DNA from: Beroe ovata
Taxonomy: Eukaryota; Ctenophora; Nuda; Beroida; Beroidae
Length of the DNA: 64,000 nucleotides
Assembly: GCA_946803715.1 (NCBI GenBank)
Contig: CAMPET010000002.1
Span: 674,694 to 738,693, forward strand
Reading direction: 5' to 3'
Below, in pieces: positions 1 to 11,996 of this stretch; within the stretch, counting starts at the first letter, position 1; each line of letters starts with the position of its first letter. A model generated the notes under the pieces. That model searched no databases. It was not told the DNA's origin and saw nothing but the letters and a program-made list of their open reading frames with translations. The translations under genes were made by a program, and so were the position numbers.

Positions 1-633
1 TCCTCACTGAAAGTACTAGAAAATGTTCCTTGTATGAATTGCTACAACTTTCTCTCTTACTATCATCAACCTTGATGCTTGTGGGCGATTCTGGAAGGCA
101 AAAGAGAAAAAAATGGCCATCCGGCCATCGGCCATCTGGCCGAAATCGGGATTTTTTTAGGCAAATGGCCGCTGGTAGTTGGACCCCCCCTACACTTGGT
201 ACACTTAGGTCCCTCTCGACACTTTTTACTGAGTCAAACTGAGAAACTGAACTGTATCACAGTGAATGAGACGATGGTGCGAGGTCATTGATGGAACAGT
301 GTGTACTGTGTTCATATGCTAAAAGCTGCAACGCCAGCAAAAAGCTGGATCGATCCCAACAATCTTACGAACGATAACACCGGAATGAAACGCATGGAAA
401 TGAAGTAAGTTCTGCAAATTAACAAGAGAAATCAGAGTTATGGGGAAGATAAATGCGGCTGGCGACAGTGCTGGGATCTAAATTAAAAATCAGGGTGGAA
501 TAAAAAATATGCACAGAATTCCATCTGCTGTGACACCTGCCAGTTCATATAACAATTTGGGGTTTGAACGCGTTGCAACAACTCAACTATACTAATGAGA
601 AATGTCTGTTTGTTTCTTTTCCTATATTCACAG

Positions 634-690
634 GAAATGTAACAGTTCGGTTTCAAATTAACGCCATAGGGGTTCGAAACTCGACTGCTG
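634..690 (+). other. possible orphan exon
   Basis: A pyrimidine-rich stretch ending in ACAG precedes position 634 and a consensus donor (GTAAGA) follows 690. The 57-base interval is open in one frame and reads NVTVRFQINAIGV and onward, resembling a strand of an extracellular beta-sandwich domain. I see no partner exon nearby that joins in frame, so this may be chance. The rest of 1-895 holds nothing I recognise. Confidence 0.2.
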
Positions 691-895
691 GTAAGAATGG
701 AGATTTCCGAGAAACTAAACTAATCCACATAAGTAGAGACACTCAAGATTGGATTGGACATTCTCAGAAGTAGTGCCATTGAATTAAACATCACTTTCGA
801 TAATGCCACCATTCGCACATGATGAAGATATAAAGGGAGATAAATTCGAGGACTAGATAATGAGGATCTTCGTCACAAGATGGGGATTTTCGTCC

Positions 896-1070
896 GCTGA
901 CACCACTACAAAAATTTCCATGACGTATACACCACTCTGCGTCACTAAGTACCACTGACACCACTTCATATAATTCCATGACGTATACACCTCTCTACGT
1001 CACTATGAACCGCTGACACCACTACATAACATTCCATGATCATGACATATACTTCACTATACGTCACGCT
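896..1070. repeat. tandem repeat, about 60-bp unit, 3 copies
   Basis: Three diverged copies of a unit containing CTGACACCACTACA, TTCCATGACGTATACACC and CTACGTCACTA follow one another. Copies differ by substitutions and small indels. The flank 1071-1929 has no recognisable gene or element. Confidence 0.7.
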
Positions 1071-1927
1071 GTCAAATGAACGCTATCAAATTAAGTATCA
1101 CTATAATTCACGTTCGATAATGAACGGAAGGAAACAAATTCAAATAAGCCGTAACAGGAACAATAATTGCATCTTGGTATCAGCCAAAAGGAATAAATAT
1201 GCAGACACCGAAATCTTGATTCTAGTAATTATGGCAGTGCATGCAATCACTGATGATAGGAAACGGAACTCTTATTCTAAATTCTCAATCCACGTAATGC
1301 CAAAAAGTCTATTAACCAAGTGACGTGTAAAAACGACTCAGGTTGCAATTCTGAGGTGATCAAAATCAATCAGCATATTCCGTTAATAAAAGAATCAATA
1401 TCCGAAACATTGAATTGAAGTAAATGAACTGCGCGATCAACATCAACTAGCAAGTTTTGCGTGTACAAAAACGGATAATATGACCAGTAGATGGCCCTTC
1501 CCTTATTACTTGAGAATTAACTGTAACAGTATTATAAACAACATATGTCCTACATAATATGTCAGATTATGTAAAACTACATGTTAAATATTGAGTTTCA
1601 TGAACTGTTTTGAGGAGAGGAGGTGTCAAGAAGAGAAAACTGTCCTGGAAGAGTAACATGGGGCGGGAAGTGACATTGTTCTTAGAGGGCTGGCGGAACT
1701 TAGCGGCACTATAATACAGATAGCAAGAGTGGTGAAATGGTGCAAGTGGATAAGTGCAAACTGTACATAATTAGCCCATAACACAAATTGTGTGTGTGTA
1801 CACGTCACTCCATTGAGACAATAGACAGTCTAATAAGGGGTTAGACAGGGATGAGTCGTTTAGGCGCCACCCATCTTGTGTGTGTGTGTGGTGCGGCACC
1901 TAATTATCAAGAGTTTGTGCTACGTGA

Positions 1928-1929
<2 letters not shown>

Positions 1930-1975
<46 letters not shown>
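1930..1975. repeat. (GT)n microsatellite
   Basis: Uninterrupted GT dinucleotides. The surrounding 1976-2540 shows no supported gene. Confidence 0.9.
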
Positions 1976-1976
<1 letters not shown>

Positions 1977-2550
1977 GTGAAATCCTACTAGCGAGATAAG
2001 TCGCGAAATAACAAGTTCCTGCGCGGCGGAACAAGTTACAAGGTGACACACAGACAACTCTGCGCCGACAAACAGAAACCAGCCGCCATTCTGGCGCCAG
2101 TTGAATATCATATGATAAGTAAGGGAAACGAGCTAACACTATATAGTATAATAGTGAGACGAGTGAAACCAACCTAGGCAGTAATGAAACATCAGTAGTA
2201 ACTGCCATAGTTTCAGCAAGTTAAACAAATCCAGTAAATCCAGTAAAGCACTAAAGCAACCACAATTGTATCCCGTCATGTAACATTGGTAACAATTGTA
2301 AACAACGATATAGGTAACACTCAATGGTATTGCTGTTGAGCCTACAAAACAATGCTCACCATTCCACATCAACATTGAACATCACTACACGCACACTTTG
2401 AATAATGGTAAAATTGCAAAGCGTAACCAGGGAGGGTATGGAAAGTTAACCAGTTTTAACTTTGAGCTGTTTTACACGTGGTCCACTGCGCCTCATACTT
2501 TTCTTGTATTCCCTCTCTTCGTATCTCCGCTGTGCCTGAATCATATAACT

Positions 2551-2712
2551 GTGAGAGAGTAAGTGAGGGAGTGGGTGAGTGAGNGGAGGGATTGAGTGAG
2601 GGAGTGAGTGAGTGAGTGAGTGAGAGGGAGGGGAGGGAGTAAGTGATTGAGTGAGTGTGTGAGTGAGTGAGTGAGGGAGAGAGTGGGTGAGTTAGTGAGT
2701 GAATAGTAACTC
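2551..2712. repeat. GTGA-rich simple repeat
   Basis: Degenerate GTGA/GAGT tetranucleotide repeat broken by one N at 2584. Any open frames here are by-products of the repeat. 2713-3004 contains nothing recognisable. Confidence 0.8.
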
Positions 2713-3004
2713 TGCTCGAAGAAACGATGAGACAATGACGCAAATAATGAGTCATGATATAATAGCTTAGGTATTTACCTATCGAAATCCAATTGAGCAT
2801 TGAGCAATAGCAACTTCTGATGGCCCCGTGAGTTATGAATACCCATTCAAAAATTGTAAAGTTATTACTCCAAAAAAATAATCAGCGAAAACTGCAACTC
2901 AGACTAGACTATAGGCAACTGTGAAACAACGTAAAGCGATGGGTGATCCGTGATGGCCAGTATAAAAACTCCAGGATTCTAAAACAAATAGCTGCGTTTC
3001 AACA

Positions 3005-3835
3005 AGGCTGCGAGAAATATTTAATTTTCAATTATACGAATTATCAGTTTACCGAGATTTGGGGAAAAATGTGGGCCCTGAAAAGTCATAAGAATTAGAA
3101 CTGTGTTTTTCAAACAATTTACTTGTTGATGAATTCCTTACACAATAACAGTGGTAAGAGAATAAGGATTGATATAACAAAGAAAGTAGGGAACAAGCCG
3201 CTGCAGTGCAATAATGGCATGTTTGAGTCGTAATAAAATAACTTTGCAGCTTTAATTATAAGAACGAAGAACATTTAACAAAATAACGCAGTGAATACAA
3301 ATGCGTTCTTGTTACAATTAATGTATTCATCCTATGTACAATAACCACACAGACGAGCTAATACACCATTTTAATTACTCTGAAATCTGAATCATTTGTA
3401 AACTCCGCAATCATCTTTAATGACTTCACTTGGGAAATCAATAAATAGCAAAAAACAACATATGGTATTCAATGTAACTGTAAATTGGTAATGATCCTCA
3501 GGAGTTTTTAATAATAACCGACTGGCATTTGGCACGTATTTCATTATGAATATTAGCTCCAGAGCTTCATCAAAACAGTGATCGAACATAACAATTGATG
3601 ATTTCATGCAACAATAACGCAGAATTTCCGAAACAAAAACACTTTCGAAAGACTCAAGTGGCACTCAAAAGTCGAGCAATTACATTGAGACACGGTGCAC
3701 AGCACACAAACCGCGACCTACAGAAGAGCGAAGTCACACAAGTTGAAGAGAGGAGAGTGGGGTGGCATCAGTCAGGTAGCAATTTCAGCTAATTAATTAT
3801 CATATTATGTTGTAGTGGTATATCACCCGCAATTA
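3005..3835. repeat. duplicated non-coding segment, copy A
   Basis: This segment, beginning GGCTGCGAGAAATATTTAAT, recurs at 4296-5133 with a few percent divergence concentrated near its 3' end. The second copy starts immediately after a single N (4295), which suggests two haplotypes laid end to end rather than a biological duplication. No coding content is convincing in either copy. Confidence 0.85.
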
Positions 3836-4045
3836 TATGTTTGTAGTCCGCAGTAGGGAACAGCAATTTATCGAGTTAAATCAAGTGGAACAGTTGTTGA
3901 TAGGAGTAAATATGATGGGAGGTGACTGGTGAGCAGGGGGAATTATAGAACAGGGGATTGAAGAAAGAGTGAAGATGCGTGGGATAGATGTGGGGAGGGG
4001 AGGAATTGAGAACCAGGGTAGGTGTTTGTAAAGGGAGATTGGTGC

Positions 4046-4294
4046 GGCGGTGAGGTTCGCAGGAAAAGCGTATCACACTATCAGACAGAGTATCACACTA
4101 TCAGACAGCCGATACCGCAGCGAGGACAGTAACATACACTACACAGAGACAGAGATTGAGTGCGTTAGGAGTTAACGCTCACACAGACACACACACATGC
4201 ACAGACAAACACACGCACAGTACACACAGACACACACACAAACATACATACACACACAGAGGGTGGATACAGCCACACTTCAACACTTGCCACA
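4046..4294. repeat. duplicated segment with CA-rich tail, copy C
   Basis: The segment starting GCGGTGAGGTTCGCAGG and ending in CA-rich sequence and CACTTGCCACA recurs at 5329-5577, again directly after a single N (5328). The two copies look essentially identical. The order A, C, N, A', N, C' is what overlapping haplotigs joined head to tail would give. Confidence 0.85.
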
Positions 4295-4295
4295 N

Positions 4296-5133
4296 GGCTG
4301 CGAGAAATATTTAATTTTCAATTATACGAATTATCAGTTTACCGAGATTTGGGGAAAAATGTGGGCCCTGAAAAGTCATAAGAATTAGAACTGTGTTTTT
4401 CAAACAATTTACTTGTTGATGAATTCCTTACACAATAACAGTGGTAAGAGAATAAGGATTGATATAACAAAGAAAGTAGGGAACAAGCCGCTGCAGTGCA
4501 ATAATGGCATGTTTGAGTCGTAATAAAATAACTTTGCAGCTTTAATTATAAGAACGAAGAACATTTAACAAAATAACGCAGTGAATACAAATGCGTTCTT
4601 GTTACAATTAATGTATTCATCCTATGTACAATAACCACACAGACGAGCTAATACACCATTTTAATTACTCTGAAATCTGAATCATTTGTAAACTCCGCAA
4701 TCATCTTTAATGACTTCACTTGGGAAATCAATAAATAGCAAAAAACAACATATGGTATTCAATGTAACTGTAAATTGGTAATGATCCTCAGGAGTTTTTA
4801 ATAATAACCGACTGGCATTTGGCACGTATTTCATTATGAATATTAGCTCCAGAGCTTCATCAAAACAGTGATCGAACATAACAATTGATGATTTCATGCA
4901 ACAATAACGCAGAATTTCCGAAACAAAAACACTTTCGAAAGACTCAAGTGGCACTCAAAAGTTGAGCAATTACATTGAGACGTGGCGCACAGCACACAAA
5001 GTGCGAACTACAGAAGATCGAAGTCACACAAGTTGAAGAGAGGAGAGTGGGGTGGCATCAGTCAGGTAGCAATTTCAGTTAATTAATTATCATACTATGT
5101 TGTAGTGTAAGTTTGAATATCACCCGCAATTGA
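4296..5133. repeat. duplicated non-coding segment, copy A'
   Basis: Second copy of 3005-3835, starting one base after the N at 4295. Differences include CACGGTGC versus CGTGGCGC near the distal end. It ends near ATCACCCGCAATT, after which the copies diverge. Confidence 0.85.
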
Positions 5134-5328
5134 CCCGGAACTTTTGGATCACGGTGGGTACCTGAAGGTGGGTACCTGATACTGTGTCGCGCGTTCCGTC
5201 TAGAAAATAGCAATTTGAAGGTGGGAACCCGCGTTAGCGGTACCCACCTTCAAAATATAACGCGCGTACATTATTGTGTTACTGAAACATTGATACGCGT
5301 ACATTACTGTTATGAAACATTGATACGN

Positions 5329-5577
5329 GCGGTGAGGTTCGCAGGAAAAGCGTATCACACTATCAGACAGAGTATCACACTATCAGACAGCCGATACCGC
5401 AGCGAGGACAGTAACATACACTACACAGAGACAGAGATTGAGTGCGTTAGGAGTTAACGCTCACACAGACACACACACATGCACAGACAAACACACGCAC
5501 AGTACACACAGACACACACACAAACATACATACACACACAGAGGGTGGATACAGCCACACTTCAACACTTGCCACAC
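5329..5577. repeat. duplicated segment, copy C'
   Basis: Second copy of 4046-4294, starting one base after the N at 5328. From 5578 to 6842 I see only low-complexity and AT-rich sequence, with no supported gene; the expected last exon of CCDC47 is not visible there. Confidence 0.85.
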
Positions 5578-6842
5578 GACCCTAATTGGTGTGTTGGTTG
5601 ATCTGTTGCTATAACGCATCCTCTGGCACACAGCCAACTGACAGGAGGGGAGGACAATGGGTATGGTGATGATACACTGCTAATGATCAGTGAAGAAGAA
5701 AGGAGAGGAGAGGGGGAGAGTGGTTATTACTGCTGGCATGATACTATTGTCAGAATACTGCTGGCATAGTTAATACAGCACACAATCAATAGATGTGCGA
5801 TTTCCGCATGAATATGGTAATAGTCCACACAACAATGGAATAGCAGCAATATTGTATAACAAAATTCACAACGAGACAAGAGTTTGAGCAGATATGAACC
5901 ACTTACCGATTCAATAATTACCGAGGATATTCTAGAAGACGGAAATGACCCAGCATTGACACATGACACCACTGAATTACACATGAACAGTAACATTTCC
6001 ACTCAGAACTGTGAGATCACACAATATGGGTGGGGTCCGATTTGTTTAAACTCAACCTGGATTTTGCCTTATATGCCGATAAAATATCACTTCATATTCG
6101 CTACGTCACAGCTACTGTAATTAATGTAAATAATGAAGGAGTAGTCAATATGTTATGCAAAATTGTCTCGATTTAGTAAGGTCCTCTTCAAAACAATTGA
6201 AAGTTATCCAGACACAAACGTCAAACGGCTGCAAGACACAGACGGAAATTTGAACAAAAACAGAGAAACTGAATCGCTTAATGCGATTTCTTATAAAAAT
6301 CGAAATTTTAAATCTGTTCGTGAGTAAATAGCAAATACCGTCATGTCAAAAAGCGTGTGACGTCAAGGACAGCACAATGAGCTAAGACAGCGAGTTCCAT
6401 ATGTCGCGGTACAACGTCGACCAATAAAGTGGTATTTGAGTAAAGAAGAGGGGGCTTGAGTGTAGGCCACAGGACGCACCAGTAGCACATGATATTGGTA
6501 ATGAGTAATGACCCATTTATTACTCCTTGGTATAATCAAAAGGGGCTGTAGTGACACCATACCTAGAATGTTCCCAATGTGATACTTCCAGCAAATGATA
6601 AATGAAAATATGAAATAGTGTCGGATATAAGTAGTTTGATTATATACCGTAGTGTGATCTAAAAGTGTGATTTAAAAGTGTGATTTCACAATGACAGTGT
6701 AAAACTCATCACTATGATAATAGCCCAGGCATCAAGGCTAATTTGCATGTGAAAACACACTACAGAACGTGTTGACACCTCTCCGACATCCTCAATTCTC
6801 AGTGAGGACCAAGGAATGAGGATTAATCTGAGGATTCCTCAC

Positions 6843-7330
6843 CTCAGGGTCAAGCTCCTGGATTTTCTCCTTCTCCTGCCTCTTCCTCTCATCTCGCCTT
6901 GCTTGAGCTGCTTCTTGGCGTTGCGTATGTGTTTGCTTCAGGAATTCTTCTTCCACCTATGGGAGGAAAACACATGGTCAATGGAAGAGATGGCCAGACC
7001 CACCTATTTTAAGGACATCCCAGATTTGTTTTACCTGTATCCTATGTTTCTCTGCTTTGATCTTGTTCTCCTTGCTCAGCTTGAACTTGTGACACTTGAC
7101 CATCATGTGCAGTGCCATACGGACTAGAGGTTCAGTGGATTCCATGATAGAGCTCTTAGTTCGTTTACCTGATCAGGGATGCATAATTAGTGGTATAGGA
7201 CCAAGATAAGTTTCAGGGTTGCAACTCTTATTCTGCTCCTACAGGGCAGGATTTGCCCATGTTTCACCTTGTCCAGGGATGACGAAGTTGAAAATGAGTT
7301 GTTTCACTGGTTTAGGACGCTCAGTTTCAG
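6843..7330 (-). CDS. CCDC47: CCDC47 (calumin), three 3'-region exons, partial
   Basis: CCDC47 is an ER membrane protein of the multipass translocon (PAT complex). Reading the minus strand, exons are 7330-7268 (cut by the N at 7331), 7168-7035 and 6956-6843, joined in frame through GT-AG introns. They encode KQLIFNFVIPGQ, then a linker to KCHKFKLSKENKIKAEKHR, then VEEEFLKQTHTQRQEAAQAR and a charged helix ending ELDPE. This matches the end of the lumenal/cytosolic domain and the C-terminal charged coiled coil of animal CCDC47. The donor after ELDPE predicts one more exon carrying the lysine-rich C-terminus, which I could not find downstream. Upstream exons are lost at the N, where sequence switches to a LINE. 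The family assignment is firm; completeness is not. Confidence 0.88.
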
Positions 7331-7411
7331 NATGTACCAAAATACCATGCAAATCGCTAAAATGACATATTTAAACTTATCAACACTACTTATAACAATC
7401 AAATTTGAGCG

Positions 7412-8812
7412 ATGTTACATGCGGTCGAAAGTGACGATGAAACGGACATAAGTCACAACTTTACTCCACGCCCTGCAACACCTCCCAACTCAAGCAAGAC
7501 AAAGCTACCATCTACCCCCAAATCACTGAAAGGTTATACTAACTGTACCCCTTCAAAAGGTAACCCTGTTTGTTCTTCTCCAACTGCTATCAATGACTTT
7601 GGGGTTTGTTCTTCTTGTGGAGATGAGAACGCACTGGACAAATGTGTCTCATGCTTATTTTGTGGTAAAAGTTTCCATGCCATTTGTAAGCTTGATAATG
7701 GTGGATCTGACAATGTTATGTGCAACAAAACCTTCCTAGAGCAATACAGCAAGCGGGTTGAAAAGAAGGACTCCTACTGTGGGTCATTCTGCTTTGTCTG
7801 TGATCCCTGCCTGACAGATCATGAGCAAAAACAAGCTGCATCTCTGCAAGAACATGTCTGCACCTTGGAGAGAAAAATCGAGTCCATGGAATCAAATATC
7901 ACAGAAATTAAGGACCTTCTTGTTGGTCAAAACTCACCAGTGAGACAGGTAACTCAGTCTGCTTCTACTGATGCGTCTTTAACTGTGACACCCACTGTTG
8001 TCCCAAACCCTTGGTCTAATGCAGATGGTTTGACTAGGGTGAAATCCAAAACCCCAGTGATTATTAAATTGGATTCCTCTGGAGGGACTATCCAAGATGC
8101 TGAACTTGAGAAAATTGTGACTGATAACAAAATCCAAGTCAGCAAAAGTTACAGAAACAAGTCTGGTGAGGCAGTTCTTGTTATTGAGAAGACTGAGCAC
8201 AGAGAGAAGCTGACCAAGAAACTTCAGGAGCTGCATCCCAGCAAGAATGTGTTCCAACCTCCTGAAAGACTACCCACTATCTCAGTGGCCAATATCATTG
8301 ATAGTATGACCCCTAGTGAACTCAAAGAGAAGATATTGTCTATGCATGAGGAAATTTTGGCACTGGTCAACGTAGGATCTACATTTGAAGTTCTCTACAT
8401 AAGAGAGCAAAGAAGTGGGAAGAGGTATCAGGCTTGCATACGGGTGAGCAATGACATCAGGAAATTCATTGAACACATAGGTAATAGAGTTTATATAGGC
8501 ATGTACAGCTGTGGTGTTTACGATCACTTCTATGTCAAAAGATGCAACAACTGTCAGAAATTCCATCACTATCAAGACAAGTGTCGAGCCACCAAACCTG
8601 TTTGTGCTAAATGTGCTGGTGAGCACAAAACGACAGACTGTACCCTGTGCAATGAAACGAATTTTATTCCTACATGTGTCAACTGTAAAACTGACAAAAC
8701 ATCCTTCACTCATACTCATGAAGCATCCTCATTACAATGTCCATCATATCAAGCTGCACAGGATAAGCTGAAAAAATCTATTTCCTTCTATAACTCAAAA
8801 AACATGTCCTGA
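7412..8812 (+). CDS. LINE ORF1 protein, PHD-like and CCHC fingers
   Basis: This 466-residue protein has a serine/threonine-rich N-terminus. A PHD-like cysteine cluster follows at about residues 67-95 (CSSCGDENALDKC, then CLFCGKSFHAIC). A short coiled coil (about 147-170) precedes an RRM-like alpha/beta region. A C-terminal zinc-knuckle series follows (CNNCQKFHHYQDKC, CAKCAGEHKTTDC, CTLC, CVNC). These are typical of ORF1 proteins of CR1/L2-type LINEs, which coat the element RNA. The ATG at 7412 is the first in frame. ORF2 starts 35 bp downstream, which suits reinitiation or read-through translation of a bicistronic RNA. It is not a host transcription factor despite the fingers. Confidence 0.82.
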   Translation: MLHAVESDDETDISHNFTPRPATPPNSSKTKLPSTPKSLKGYTNCTPSKGNPVCSSPTAINDFGVCSSCGDENALDKCVSCLFCGKSFHAICKLDNGGSDNVMCNKTFLEQYSKRVEKKDSYCGSFCFVCDPCLTDHEQKQAASLQEHVCTLERKIESMESNITEIKDLLVGQNSPVRQVTQSASTDASLTVTPTVVPNPWSNADGLTRVKSKTPVIIKLDSSGGTIQDAELEKIVTDNKIQVSKSYRNKSGEAVLVIEKTEHREKLTKKLQELHPSKNVFQPPERLPTISVANIIDSMTPSELKEKILSMHEEILALVNVGSTFEVLYIREQRSGKRYQACIRVSNDIRKFIEHIGNRVYIGMYSCGVYDHFYVKRCNNCQKFHHYQDKCRATKPVCAKCAGEHKTTDCTLCNETNFIPTCVNCKTDKTSFTHTHEASSLQCPSYQAAQDKLKKSISFYNSKNMS

Positions 8813-8847
8813 AAAGTCACATTTCAGAACCCATTGGATCACTCAGT

Positions 8848-9733
8848 ATGAAGTGTATTTCATGGAATGTAAGGTCACTCAACAACAAAGTTGATTCTGT
8901 GATGGATTATGTTGTAACTCAAAACCCTATGATTGTTTTCATACAAGAAACATGGCTTACGGATATCAGCAATCATACCACTGCTATAATCAAGGCTCAC
9001 GGTTATGACCTTCATCACATTCATAGGCCTGAAATCAGAGGTGGTGGAGTAGCTATACTGTTTAAGTCTCATGCAATCAAAGTGGTGAAACTATATATCA
9101 GTAACATACCATCATTCGAATCTGTTTCTATTAGGGTCAAGCTTCCTAATAGCAAAACTCTATTGTGCTCTTGTGTATATAGAACTGGCCCACTGTCCAC
9201 ATTCATTCACGACTTCGAGATGTTTCTGGGTGACCTTGTGGAGAAATCAGAGCACATTCTCATATGTGGCGATTTCAATATTCACATGGATGAGTTCAAC
9301 AGAGACAGTATCAGCTTTAGTAAGCTCATATCTGATTTTGGTCTGTACCAGATGAGCGAGGGGCCAACTCATACCTCAGGGCATACCCTAGACTTAGTTA
9401 TAGCATCTCACAACATTGTCACAGATAATACTATCACACACTCAAACATGTCACATCAATTTCCAACATGTGACCATTCCTGCTTATCATTTTCACTCAG
9501 TGTGACAGCGCTGCCTTTTGATGATAAAAAGAAGATATCATTTAGGAATCTGGGATGCATTGAAAATGGTAAATTTTGCACTGAGCTAAGAGAAGGTTTG
9601 TCTGAAGCTATGCAATATGGCAAACAGTTTTCTGAAGTAGTCAATGATTACAACAGTACTGTTTTATCTGTCCTTGATCACCATGCTCCAGTCATAACCA
9701 AATTGATTCGTGATCTGCCTGACTCAAAATGGT
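8848..9733 (+). CDS. LINE ORF2, APE endonuclease domain, truncated by gap
   Basis: This encodes the apurinic-like endonuclease that nicks target DNA to prime reverse transcription. Visible motifs include the opening KCISWNVRSLNNK, FIQETWL with the catalytic glutamate, CGDFNIHMD (the asparagine/aspartate pair) and the later SHQFPTCDHSCLSF (the SDH-like histidine region). About 295 residues are present before the N at 9734. The reverse transcriptase expected next is absent, and the sequence after the N (9735-10987) is AT-rich and non-coding. A decayed RT tail at 10988-11996 may come from a related copy. Confidence 0.87.
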
Positions 9734-9734
9734 N

Positions 9735-10987
9735 ATATAATAAATAAATATATATTATATATGAAATATGAAATATGTATACATTGTATATAAACACCCG
9801 TTATCAATTATCAGTTGCCTATCAAACCAATATCTTTAGATATACGATTATGACTCATGACAGATGAATTGTAATATTACAATAGATCAATGCTTCATTT
9901 TATTGCTACAGTAATATGGCATATGCTCGTTACTTAACTACTTGTCCTATTAATCAGCAAAGTTGCCACGAGACTTCTCCTTAATACCAATAACAATATA
10001 ATACAAATAGAATAGAATAGAATAGAATATCAAATATGTGTACATGCATGGCCATGGAACAAAAGGCGGAAAGAAGGAAAAAAAAGCTAAATTCTCATTG
10101 CATTTCGGCCTTTAATGTTTAAGAATAGGCGCGCGCGCCGCGCGCAAGAAACAGTGGACAGATATAGTATAACATTCGGCAACTCCAACAATTTTTTGAC
10201 GATTTCTATCATTGATCGAAGAATTTCCGACTCAAGTTGATATGATATTTATATTCTCAATTCTCATACATTGAATGTATTCACATCTTTTATTCAATTA
10301 GTTGATCTGCTTCATGCTTACTTCATGAAAATATAATATATATTTCAGAAAATATTATTTTCCGAAAATAAAGGTCCTTTAAAACATAAACTGATCCTCT
10401 ACTTCTCTTCCGTTAATCGGTTAGTGTCTTACTTAATTCCTTGATCATGATGCTGGAGTAAGGATAAAAGACTGTTTCAGGCAGCTGGTCACTGCATTTC
10501 ATGGCGCTATACCTGGTACCAGGGGGTGATTGCTTGGGGGGCTTACCTCATAAAAAAGCTCCCCCAATTTACTCACCCCAAAAGCTGAGGTAGGTATTGG
10601 ACTGATGATGCCCGAACACCACTCATCTTGGTGTGATTCATTAAGACCTCACTTCAGCAGCAACACCACTCATTCTCGTATTATGTTACAAACCCACAAT
10701 AATTAGTGGTGATCCTATTTGTACTATGGGTCCTCTAAGTTAGTTGTTTTCTTTTGTTTGTTTTCGTTATGTTATGTTATATTATATCATGTATTTCGTT
10801 TTTATTCCCTATTAATCAAAAGGGCAGGTATACTTATTATATTTATTACAGTTGTGTTAAGAAAACTATTCTTTTTATTTTGAAGTATTTACCTAATGTG
10901 AATGATGGTTCCAATGCTGTAAAATATAAACTATTTGTTTTACTAAAAAAAAAACTATTTGTTTTACTTTTACTAATGTTTACCTAA
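9735..10987. other. AT-rich intergenic stretch, no gene seen
   Basis: No supported coding sequence. It includes a short AATAG repeat near 10006-10028 and a half copy of the F1 foldback element at about 10128-10182 (GCGCGCAAGAAACAGTGGAC and onward to TTCGGCAA). Confidence 0.6.
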
Positions 10988-11996
10988 AGGGATCTTGATG
11001 CAAGTACTTCAAGTACTGAGCTAGAGAAAATTCTTACAGATCGATGTCTCGAAAGAATCTTTGTTTTTAAAACATACCTTTTCAAAAAATTAGCAAACTT
11101 GGTTATATCTACTGCTGGTAATAGTGACAGCTCAGTCAACAGTTGTTTATTCAACATTCATGGTTTTGCAGATGACCATCAGGTCATGAAATTATTTAGA
11201 CCAAATGAACAGTATCATATCCTTGCAGTAGAGATACCTCGTTGCTTAAAAGTCATCAATAAGTGGATGAATTACCATCATCTACAGCTTTACCTAGGGA
11301 AAACTTAGATTATAGTCTTCGGGAGTCCCAAAATTATTACCAAAATCAGCATTCATGGCTCATTTATCAGAACTTGTGTTCTAGATAAGTTCAGGATCAA
11401 ATGTCTTCACAATCTTCGGAGAATACGTATCCAAAATAACCTTTTTATCATGGAAACAGTTAGTTCAAGCTGTAGTTATATCATCACTTGATTACTGCAA
11501 CTCATTATATTTGGGAGTTAACTAAAATAACTCAAGGAAATTGCAGAACATACAGAACCGAGCTTGTTCCGTTTTATTTGGTCTAAAGAAACGGGATTCT
11601 AAAACTGAGCACCTTAAATCCCTTCACTGGCTCAAGGTTCATGAGAGAATTGAATTCAAAATTACTTTGACTGTTTTCAAAATATTGAATGGATATGCAC
11701 CAGATTACCTCAAAGATTACCTCAAAGATTACCTCATCAGCTACAATCATATAAGTGGGAGTCAGGCACCTTCACTCAAATCACATCTTCCACAGACAAA
11801 ACTGGGGTCAAGGTCATTTATTTGCCCAGCTCCTAAAATCTGGAATCATTTACCTCTTCGTATCAAATCTTGCGTTTCCATAACTGACTTCAAATTAAAG
11901 CTGAAAACATTCCTATTTGATGGCTCATACAATTATGGACATCACTTATCAATGTCATGCCATGGTATCCATAGCAATCATACTTTTGAAGTATAA
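10988..11996 (+). pseudogene. decayed LINE reverse-transcriptase C-terminal region
   Basis: Fragments in more than one frame line up with the distal RT of CR1/L2-like elements. They include GFADDHQVMKLF (the F/Y-A-D-D catalytic box), KVINKWMNYHHLQL and IIVFGSPK. A tail reads NIQNRACSVLFG, SLHWLKVHERIEFKI, TVFKILNGYAPDYL and APKIWNHLPL. Stops and a frame change between about 11306 and 11541 show it is dead. The sequence DYLKDYLKDYL reflects a small internal duplication near 11707. A partial or 5'-truncated insertion is typical for LINEs. 11997-12610 shows nothing else. Confidence 0.8.

Larger units (their letters stand above)
7332..9733 (+). mobile_element. non-LTR retrotransposon (CR1/L2-like LINE), 5' part
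   Basis: A gag-like ORF1 is followed after 35 bp by an ORF2 that begins with an APE-type endonuclease, the standard order in CR1/L2/jockey-type LINEs. ORF2 is cut at the N at 9734, before the reverse transcriptase. Both frames are intact up to the break, so the copy looks young. It lies directly against the CCDC47 exons only because of the N join at 7331, so the true insertion site is uncertain. Confidence 0.85.

Noticed and set aside
2139-2800. Open frames on the minus strand around the GT and GTGA repeats
   Set aside because: Low-complexity translation (HTHTHT, SLTHSLT) with no conserved features.
4197-4388. Open frame through the CA-rich block
   Set aside because: Product of CA repeats, crosses an assembly N.
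8282-8719. 145-codon minus-strand frame
   Set aside because: Shadow of the LINE ORF1 on the other strand.
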